From Planctomycetaceae bacterium (GTDB lineage: Bacteria > Planctomycetota > Planctomycetia > Planctomycetales > Planctomycetaceae), in assembly GCA_029243145.1 (NCBI GenBank), contig JAQWSQ010000026.1:1-64000 (forward strand): 64,000 bases of DNA. Reading direction: 5' to 3'. Under the pieces are notes generated by a model. The model did no database searches. It had not been told where the DNA came from and was given only the letters and a program-made list of their open reading frames with translations. How positions within the stretch are numbered: the first letter of the stretch is position 1; each line of letters starts with the position of its first letter. The position numbers were made by a program, and so were the translations under genes. This document shows positions 18,035 through 24,050 of this stretch, one piece after another.

Positions 18035-18687
18035 TTCCATACTCTTGAGCAAGTCGTTTGCGTTCATCGATTTGCGCCGAACTTCACATTGTCAGTGGAT
18101 AGTTCAATTTATCGAGACGCATTTTCCACGTCACGCGAGATCGACTCCTTTCTCACGTTGCAGCGGTCGTCATTCTTCAACACGCTAGCGGGTTGTGATG
18201 ACGTTTAAATTGCCAAAGATCGAGTCGCCGTCAGGCGAACCACGAACGCTAACTCTGGTAGATCGAGTTTGGCAAGATGAGTTTGAGCCGATCAACTTTT
18301 TAAGGCCAAGCCGCCAAGTCGCAAAAGAAACGCAAAGAGTGGAAAAGGCCGGAGATGCGTTCGCAAGAACGTAGAGAAATGATTTGAATCGCAGAAACAT
18401 TGAAAATTGGGTGGCTGGGGCTCTCATAAGTTTGAAAAGTAGTCTGAGCTTTGAATTCCCATGCCGTCTTCGCATTTCGGAACGCAAGCACGGCTCCAGA
18501 TGCAAGAAGTTCACTCACGCAGCGGCGCGGTGGCGCAGAGGACAAGCAAGGAACACGTGCGGATTTGGGTGGCCCGTCCTGAAAGGGCATACTGCGTAGC
18601 AGCAAGATGTTCACATCATGCGAGTACGAAACACATACGCCCTTACCCGCTTGAACGATCATGATGAGTCATCTTGTGATTTCATCA

Positions 18688-18710
18688 CCCGGCCAATAAA
18701 AATGGCCGGG
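18688..18710. repeat. GC-rich hairpin
   Basis: CCCGGCCA, loop ATAAAAA, TGGCCGGG: a perfect 8-bp stem, directly followed by an inverted GGGTGGC copy. Belongs to the repeat island. Confidence 0.85.
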
Positions 18711-18847
18711 CCACCCTGCCGTTCGATTCTAGGTAAGTCCGTTTGCTTGTCAAACGGGGTGGCGTAGCTACAAGAGGCCAACAGCACATTGTCGTCAGGA
18801 AGAATTCACCACGAATGACTCGTATCAAACGAATGGGTTATCAAAAT

Positions 18848-18877
18848 GGGTGGCACTGGTCGGCTTGTCCGCCAGTG
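18848..18877. repeat. GGGTGGC-hairpin repeat unit
   Basis: GGGTGGC (18848-18854) runs into a stem CACTGG-(T)-CGG, loop CTTGT, CCG-CCAGTG (18854-18877), nine paired bases with one bulge. Similar GGGTGGC-plus-hairpin units occur elsewhere in the island. Confidence 0.7.
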
Positions 18878-18890
18878 AGAGAATTATGTC

Positions 18891-18920
18891 TCACGCAGAG
18901 ACGCCGAGACGCTAAGAAAA
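18891..18920. repeat. CGCAGAGACGC-type periodic repeat fragment
   Basis: A stretch of the pattern TCACGCAGAGACGCCGAGACGC with about 8-base periodicity. A related fragment on the same strand is at 18301-18340 (GCCAAGCCGCCAAGTCGCAA and onward). From memory, such fragments are widespread in intergenic DNA of environmental bacteria; function unknown. Confidence 0.6.
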
Positions 18921-18921
18921 A

Positions 18922-19007
18922 GGGCCAACGGCCCGGCTTTATGACAGCCCAGGGCAACGCCCTGGGAAGGTGTGAGCAATTCTCAATTCCAAAAGCCCCA
19001 ACGGGGC
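18922..19007. repeat. Three consecutive hairpins each with an AAC loop
   Basis: GGGCC-AAC-GGCCC (18922-18934), CCCAGGGC-AAC-GCCCTGGG (18948-18966) and GCCCC-AAC-GGGGC (18995-19007). All stems are perfect, all loops are AAC on the plus strand, and the stem sequences differ from one another. This is the clearest ordered structure in the island. Confidence 0.85.
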
Positions 19008-19308
19008 GACTCAAAACATACGACGGGGGTCCCTGTCCATTGAAGTGTTTGACTTCACATCGGGCCGGCGATGATGGCGACCATTTTGAGTTTGCCATTT
19101 TAACCAAGCGGTCGCAGAAGTTTCGAATCTTTAGGTTTTGCTGTTTGGCGACAATCGTCGGCACAAACAGAGAACGATTTGTTCCCTGATTATTTATCGT
19201 GAGTTATATCGACCTCACCGTCGCGATGTCACTCACGATCAAAAATACTTTCCCCATCTCTCAATATTGTGCCGAAAAAAATTGCATCTCAGTTCAGGAG
19301 GGACTACT

Positions 19309-19383
19309 ATGAAAATCATAAAAAATCAACCATCAAAAATAATTTACAAACCGTCACTTCGGATCTGTCTTAGGAGATATTGA
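19309..19383 (+). CDS. Possible 24-residue basic leader peptide
   Basis: ATG at 19309 with a full AGGAGG (19296-19301) seven bases upstream, better than most starts in this window. It encodes MKIIKNQPSKIIYKPSLRIC and four more residues, with seven Lys/Arg. Its stop (19381-19383) ends two bases before the ATG of the next gene, and it spans that gene's Shine-Dalgarno (19372-19376). This geometry suggests translational coupling or a regulatory leader. No homologue is known to me; it may also be a chance frame. Confidence 0.45.
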   Translation: MKIIKNQPSKIIYKPSLRICLRRY

Positions 19384-19385
19384 AA

Positions 19386-19802
19386 ATGCGAACTTCCGTA
19401 CTTGTCTTGGGGATTCTAGGTGGTGTATTCAGTCTGATGGTCGGCCTTTGCACCGGAGTCTGTTTTTCGGCAGTCGGAGATCTTGGAGAGAGCGTAGGTG
19501 ATACTTCAACGGCAGCCGAGGCGAATGCTGCAGGCGGGAAATTCGTTCTCTTTGGATTGATTCAGGCGATTGTCGGTATCGTGGGGACAGTTAAGGCATA
19601 TCGACTGTTCGACGAACCTGATGTCAAGAAGATTCCCGTTTTCTGCCTTGGGGCTGCGGCGTTCTTATCGGTCTTCAATACGATGCAGTTCTTTACTTCT
19701 GGACTGTTGTTCGGAGTTGCCATTTTGCTGATCTTTATTGGCGGAGCCAAAGCTCCAACTGGCGACAGTGGGCAAACTGACGACAGTGAGCAGATGGCAT
19801 AG
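19386..19802 (+). CDS. Four-helix membrane protein, unknown function
   Basis: 138 residues from the ATG at 19386, chosen because AGGAG at 19372-19376 is nine bases away; a TTG at 19380 would be only three bases away. Four hydrophobic helices are visible at about 4-28, 50-68, 82-100 and 105-122, with short loops and an acidic Gly/Asp/Ser tail. I do not recognise the family. It is preceded by a possible basic leader peptide and followed four bases later by an Lgt-like gene, so the three may be one transcript. Confidence 0.75.
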   Translation: MRTSVLVLGILGGVFSLMVGLCTGVCFSAVGDLGESVGDTSTAAEANAAGGKFVLFGLIQAIVGIVGTVKAYRLFDEPDVKKIPVFCLGAAAFLSVFNTMQFFTSGLLFGVAILLIFIGGAKAPTGDSGQTDDSEQMA

Positions 19803-19806
19803 ATTA

Positions 19807-20595
19807 ATGTGTCACAGCATCAGTTTTGAGCTTGGTGGAGTACCCATCACCGTCCAATTCTTCGAACTGTGGATCGGAGTCGGTCTGATCGTCGCCATCA
19901 TCGGATTAGATGTTGAGGTCCGACACTTGCCCAAGAAGACCGCAGATACGCTCTTCATGATTGCCACAGTCAGCATGATTGTGGGAGTAATGGGAGCAAA
20001 CCGAGCGACGATTCTCTTGCTTTCCAGCTCATTGTGGGAAACCGGAAAGATTCATTCGTCATATTCTGGTTTCTCCTTTTTGCCGGGTTTATTGATTGGT
20101 GGTGTCACATTTGCTTTGATCGCGTGGTGGTACAAGCTGCCGCTGTTGTCTAGTGTGAATTCTTTGATTCCTCCGTTGGTCATTGCTCACGCATTTGGCA
20201 GAATCGGTTGTTTCTTTGGTGGATGCTGCTTTGGTGCGCCAACAAACTGTCCACTTGCGATCGTCTTTCCACCGACTTCCGCCGCATCAAAAACATTTGG
20301 GTTTCCGGTTGGAGTTCATCCCACCCAATTGTACGAGGCCGTGTTGTTGTTCGGGGTATGGATTGTCACGAAAAAAATTGTGCAAAGAGAACACCGCACC
20401 TACACTTACTTACTCGCATACGGGACGGGAAGATTCGCTTTTGAATTTATGCGTGGCGATCAACGGGGTGTCATTCCCGCTTTCGAGTTTCTATCGCCGT
20501 CACAATTGATCTCCATTGGTATGGTGGTGACTGGAGCATCGCTGCTTTTATGGAGCAAAACAGACGCGACAACCCCTCCCGAAGAATCAGCGTGA
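19807..20595 (+). CDS. Prolipoprotein diacylglyceryl transferase-family protein (Lgt-like)
   Basis: 262 residues, several membrane helices. Lgt family marks are present: HAFGRIGCFFGGCCFG (128-143, with the essential Arg at 132), HPTQLYE, and the GTGRFAFEFMRGDQ segment near the end. Lgt moves a diacylglyceryl group from phosphatidylglycerol to the lipobox cysteine. Two differences from E. coli Lgt stand out: the conserved GGMSFHGG is GFSFLPG here (88-94), so the His is Leu, and the Asn of GRxGNF is Cys. This may be a paralogue with changed chemistry. ATG at 19807 chosen; an upstream TTG is open but lies inside the previous gene. Confidence 0.8.
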   Translation: MCHSISFELGGVPITVQFFELWIGVGLIVAIIGLDVEVRHLPKKTADTLFMIATVSMIVGVMGANRATILLLSSSLWETGKIHSSYSGFSFLPGLLIGGVTFALIAWWYKLPLLSSVNSLIPPLVIAHAFGRIGCFFGGCCFGAPTNCPLAIVFPPTSAASKTFGFPVGVHPTQLYEAVLLFGVWIVTKKIVQREHRTYTYLLAYGTGRFAFEFMRGDQRGVIPAFEFLSPSQLISIGMVVTGASLLLWSKTDATTPPEESA

Positions 20596-20596
20596 T

Positions 20597-20806
20597 TCAA
20601 CGCAGAACATGATCGATGCCATTTTTAACTTCTATTTTGGCGGGACACGAGATACCCCCAGCCGCTTCGATACGATCAAGCAGAGCAATCTGTTGATGGT
20701 GTCGAAACCAAACCGACAGACAGGATGCAATCAACAACGCCACCAGTGCGAAGCACAATAACCAGATATAACGTCGCTGATTTTCGACTTGGTTCGTATC
20801 TGTCAC
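20597..20806 (-). CDS. Small single-helix membrane protein
   Basis: 69 residues from a GTG at 20806 with GGAG seven bases upstream. One membrane helix at about 14-33, then a basic stretch and a short tail ending in KNGIDHVLR. The segment LLDRIEAAGGI resembles small membrane proteins often seen in planctomycetes, but I cannot name a family. The stop is one base from the convergent Lgt-like gene's end. Confidence 0.6.
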   Translation of the reverse strand: MTDTNQVENQRRYIWLLCFALVALLIASCLSVWFRHHQQIALLDRIEAAGGISCPAKIEVKNGIDHVLR

Positions 20807-20876
20807 GGTTATCTCCGCAGGTGAGATCGTAAGGTTTCTATGATCTTAATCAGGCGGCGTATGCCACCATAGGCGA

Positions 20877-21251
20877 CTACATCCCGGACTGAGGTACGGA
20901 GACACGAATCAGGAAATCCCCATCGAGCATGATATCTGAATAAGATTCAGAAGAGTCCCAGATCATTGTGATAGGAATGCCTCGTAGCGGCCTCGTCTTC
21001 TCATTGGAATTAAGTTTGACCGTCGCGGTTCTGAGAACCCTTCCAGTTATTTTATCGCTTAATGTGATCACGTAGGCTCCGGCAACGGTCTCATTCATTG
21101 GGGCGGATATCGACAAGCGATATTTTCCAGATGGCGAGTCCTCGCTGTGACCACCCACAAAATGAAAGCTAACGTACAAACTCCAAGCCGACCATAGGGC
21201 TACGGCAGTTAGAATACCTGCCGTATAGGAATTGCGTTTGGGTGAGACCAA
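20877..21251 (-). CDS. Membrane-anchored beta-rich protein, unknown function
   Basis: 124 residues from a TTG at 21251 with a weak GGA upstream. A helix at about 10-30 anchors it; the remaining 90 residues alternate hydrophobic and polar residues like a small beta domain. No motif recognised. It may be co-transcribed with the small gene at 20597-20806, 70 bases downstream. Confidence 0.55.
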   Translation of the reverse strand: MVSPKRNSYTAGILTAVALWSAWSLYVSFHFVGGHSEDSPSGKYRLSISAPMNETVAGAYVITLSDKITGRVLRTATVKLNSNEKTRPLRGIPITMIWDSSESYSDIMLDGDFLIRVSVPQSGM

Positions 21252-21717
21252 TGAAGAATTCCAATTTGTTGGAAATTGAAGGGTCAGTATGACGAATTCC
21301 CGCTTACTGTAGCACGATTGCGTTTTCGTCCCCGTTCGAAAATTTCAAAACACGCTACACGTAACTTTTCCCGTTCGTGGGAAATGCAGGCCATGAATGA
21401 CGAATAATGTCTATCAGGCTGCTTCTGAGGGTGAAAAAATCGCCAGAATTCGGCTCTCGACAACAATTCTCTAAGCGTCATCTCGAATGCGAGGAAGGTC
21501 GAACTCTGGGGAGACTTGACCGGCTTCTCAAAATTGAGAGAAATCCGGCGCAAGTGTTTGGCTGGCTTGGGGAAATTGATTTCCCGATCCCTTGAAACGC
21601 CATTTCTGTTGTGGCATAGTTCATGCTTGAATGTTGCGCACGGTGCGGACAGGGACTGTTCGTTAAGACCCCGTTGCGTTTTTTGAGCCCAGACCGACCC
21701 TTGGGACGGATGCGCTG
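21252..21717. other. Divergent intergenic region before the nuo operon
   Basis: About 465 bases. Several frames are open on both strands but have no ribosome binding site or recognisable protein character. It should hold the promoter of nuoH-N; no clear promoter was identified. Confidence 0.45.
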
Positions 21718-23022
21718 ATGAACTTCTTTCCTATTGCCACGAGCATCGTCGACTTCCTGCAAGAATCCGTTGGTTTGACCAACGGACTTGCCATGGCGTT
21801 GGCTGCCCTCATTCACGGTTCGCTCTTGGTGGGCATCTTCATGGGCACGCCGGTCGTCTGGATTTGGGGCGAACGAAAAATTGCCGGACGTATTCAGGAT
21901 CGTCTCGGTCCGACACGCGTCGGTGGACGCTTCGGTTGGCTACAATCTGTGGCCGACGGCATCAAACTGATTCAAAAAGAAGACCTCGTCCCACCCGCTG
22001 CCGACTCGATGCTGTATCGCATGGCACCTTATATGGTGTGTGTGGCGGCATTTGGAACCATGATGGTGTTGCCGTTTGGTGAAACTTGGGTCGCGGTCGC
22101 TTCGGATATCGGACTTTATGTCTTGGTGGCAATTTTGTCGCTGGAAGTGATCGGTATTATCCTTGCCGGTTATTCAAGTGGATCGAAATGGTCATTGTTC
22201 GGCGGGATGCGTGAAGCGGCTCAAATGGTGAGTTACGAGATTCCGCTTTCGTTGTGTGCGATCATTCCGATTACAGTCGCCGGTTCCTTAAATCTCGTCG
22301 AAATCACTCAACTACAATCTGGCTGGGCCAACAACTGGCTCATCTTTCACGATCCGTTCGTCTTGATCACCTTCTTTGTTTACTTCACCGTCGCGACGGC
22401 CAGTTGTAAACGAGCACCGTTTGACTTGGCGGAAGCCGAGTCGGAACTGGTGGGTGGTTTTCATACGGAATACTCGGGCATGCGGTGGTCGTTCTTCTTC
22501 ATGGGAGAATACGCGGCGATGTTTGTTGTTTGTGCCGTCGCTTCAATTTTGTTCCTCGGCGGTTGGAACAGTGGAATTGCTCCACTCGATACCGCATTGC
22601 TCGAAATGCGAGCTTTGTCCGCTGATGGCAGCTTCCAGCCAATGTCTTATCTGTCCAATGCGATTGGCATGGGGATTCTGATTTCCAAGTCTTGGGTGTT
22701 GGTCTTCGTGCAGGTTTGGGTTCGTTGGACATTGCCTCGATTGCGAATCGACCAAGTCATGATTACCTGCCTGAAATACCTGATTCCCATGAGCTGTTTT
22801 CTGTTTCTGGGGACGATCCTTTGGCCGTTGTTGATGTACAAAATGAGCGATGGTGGACGGACCTCTTTCTGGGCTCCCAAAGCTGATCGTTGGGCAAAAC
22901 CTGCTGTTTTGGTTCCTGTCGAAGACGCGGAAACCTCACAATTGATTCTTCCCAATTCGACACCCGTCGATACTGGGGAACTTGCCGATGTGGACCGTAA
23001 GGTCGCCGGAGGAACCCGATGA
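21718..23022 (+). CDS. nuoH: NADH-quinone oxidoreductase subunit H
   Basis: Membrane subunit linking the quinone site of complex I to the proton-pumping arm. 434 residues, about eight helices. Family signatures are clear: ERKIAGRIQDRLGPTRVG near residue 51, the GSKWSLFGGMREAAQMVSYE loop, and APFDLAEAESELVGGFHTEY with its conserved acidic residues. The C-terminal tail of about 60 polar residues is longer than in E. coli. It is the first gene of the run; the usual nuoA-G genes do not precede it. Its stop overlaps the nuoJ start (ATGA). Confidence 0.96.
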   Translation: MNFFPIATSIVDFLQESVGLTNGLAMALAALIHGSLLVGIFMGTPVVWIWGERKIAGRIQDRLGPTRVGGRFGWLQSVADGIKLIQKEDLVPPAADSMLYRMAPYMVCVAAFGTMMVLPFGETWVAVASDIGLYVLVAILSLEVIGIILAGYSSGSKWSLFGGMREAAQMVSYEIPLSLCAIIPITVAGSLNLVEITQLQSGWANNWLIFHDPFVLITFFVYFTVATASCKRAPFDLAEAESELVGGFHTEYSGMRWSFFFMGEYAAMFVVCAVASILFLGGWNSGIAPLDTALLEMRALSADGSFQPMSYLSNAIGMGILISKSWVLVFVQVWVRWTLPRLRIDQVMITCLKYLIPMSCFLFLGTILWPLLMYKMSDGGRTSFWAPKADRWAKPAVLVPVEDAETSQLILPNSTPVDTGELADVDRKVAGGTR

Positions 23023-23633
23023 CCTACGAAAAAATTCTCTTTTTCATATTTGCCATGTCTGCCTGTGGTGGAGCCCTTGGAGTGGTTCTCGCTCAACGAG
23101 TGGCCCGGATGGCCTTTTGGTTGATCATCTCACTCGGCTCGGTCGCCGGACTCTATTTCATGTTACATGCCGACTTTGTCGCGGCCACACAAATCATTAT
23201 CTACGTGGGTGGAACTCTGGTGCTGCTGATCTTCGGGATCATGCTGACAGCCACTGGACCACACGTCAAAATACAAACATCGCCGGGCGAACTGGTGATG
23301 GGAGCGGCCGTTGGCTTGACGTTGTTGTTTCTGATTCAAGGAACTGTTCGTTCGGTCGATTGGAACAAAGCGGCGATGGTCACATCGGGCGGCGAGTTTC
23401 AGCCGGGCGAAGGAAAAGGGTACAACCCCACCGGACAAGGAAACACGATTCGTCCGCTGGGAATGGCTTTGTTGGGCTTACGTCCTGATAAAGATCTTGG
23501 TGCCCCGGAAGAAGCCGGTTTGAGTTCGGGATACTTATTCCCGTTTGAAATTGTTTCGATTCACTTACTCGTTGTGCTAGTGGGGGCCTCTTATCTGGCT
23601 CGTGCCAAGCAACGAACTCGTCCGACGGTTTGA
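23019..23633 (+). CDS. nuoJ: NADH-quinone oxidoreductase subunit J
   Basis: 204 residues with five helices: four near the N-terminus and one at the C-terminus, as in NuoJ. The signature YVGGTLVLLIFGIML is present at about 67-81. A hydrophilic insert (about 110-165) separates helix four from the last. The ATG overlaps the nuoH stop by four bases and GGAGGA lies just upstream. nuoI, which usually sits between nuoH and nuoJ, is absent here. Confidence 0.93.
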   Translation: MTYEKILFFIFAMSACGGALGVVLAQRVARMAFWLIISLGSVAGLYFMLHADFVAATQIIIYVGGTLVLLIFGIMLTATGPHVKIQTSPGELVMGAAVGLTLLFLIQGTVRSVDWNKAAMVTSGGEFQPGEGKGYNPTGQGNTIRPLGMALLGLRPDKDLGAPEEAGLSSGYLFPFEIVSIHLLVVLVGASYLARAKQRTRPTV

Positions 23634-23687
23634 CCGTTCGGTTTTATATTTTAAGACACGCAATCATTTGATCGTCGAGTCCACATT

Positions 23688-23990
23688 ATGGGTTTGGAAA
23701 GTTACCTGTTAGTCGGAGCGGTTCTGTTTGTTTCGGGAGTTGTCTGCATGGCAACTAAACGGAACGGCATCGGGCTGCTCATGGGGGTCGAATTGGTCCT
23801 CAACGGAGCCAACGTCAATTTCGTCGCGTTTTCGCGATTTACCACGCTCGGTCTGGATGGTCAGATCGTGTCGTTGTTTGTGATTGTGCTGGCTGCCGCA
23901 GAAGCCGCCGTTGCACTCTCCATTGCACTCAACTTTTATAATAACCACCTGACGATTGATGTGGACCGGGGCGATGAACTGAAAGGCTAA
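23688..23990 (+). CDS. nuoK: NADH-quinone oxidoreductase subunit K
   Basis: 100 residues, three helices, the family's normal size (Mrp antiporter-like small subunit). GVELVLNGANVNFVAF carries the conserved membrane Glu of helix two, and the AAAEAAVALSIALNFY segment carries the second one in helix three. Start ATG at 23688, 54 bases after nuoJ. Confidence 0.95.
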   Translation: MGLESYLLVGAVLFVSGVVCMATKRNGIGLLMGVELVLNGANVNFVAFSRFTTLGLDGQIVSLFVIVLAAAEAAVALSIALNFYNNHLTIDVDRGDELKG

Positions 23991-24050
23991 TCTCTTTCAA
24001 CGGTTGCGCATCAGAGACAGAATTTACTACAGAGAAATCACGGATCACCC

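Larger units (their letters stand above)
17849..19308. other. Gene-free island of degenerate repeats and hairpins
   Basis: About 1,460 bases with no credible gene on either strand. It contains an inverted/iterated repeat (17950-18034), fragments of the type GCCAAGCCGCCAAGTCGC (from 18301), five copies of GGGTGGC (18409, 18567, inverted at 18710, 18757, 18848), several GC-rich hairpins, and a CGCAGAGACGCCGAGACGC stretch. Short open frames across this block have the composition of repeats, not proteins. It looks like an accumulation site for dispersed non-coding repeats. Confidence 0.75.

Noticed and set aside
18743-19189. 148-residue plus-strand frame across the repeat island
   Set aside because: Its sequence is produced by the AAC-loop hairpins and periodic repeats; no ribosome binding site. 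Such frames are a known source of spurious proteins.
17849-19308. Possible tRNA or structured RNA gene in the repeat island
   Set aside because: No cloverleaf or T-loop sequence was found; the hairpins are too short and disconnected.
21284-21816. Minus-strand frames upstream of nuoH
   Set aside because: No ribosome binding site or homology; one runs into the nuoH coding region.
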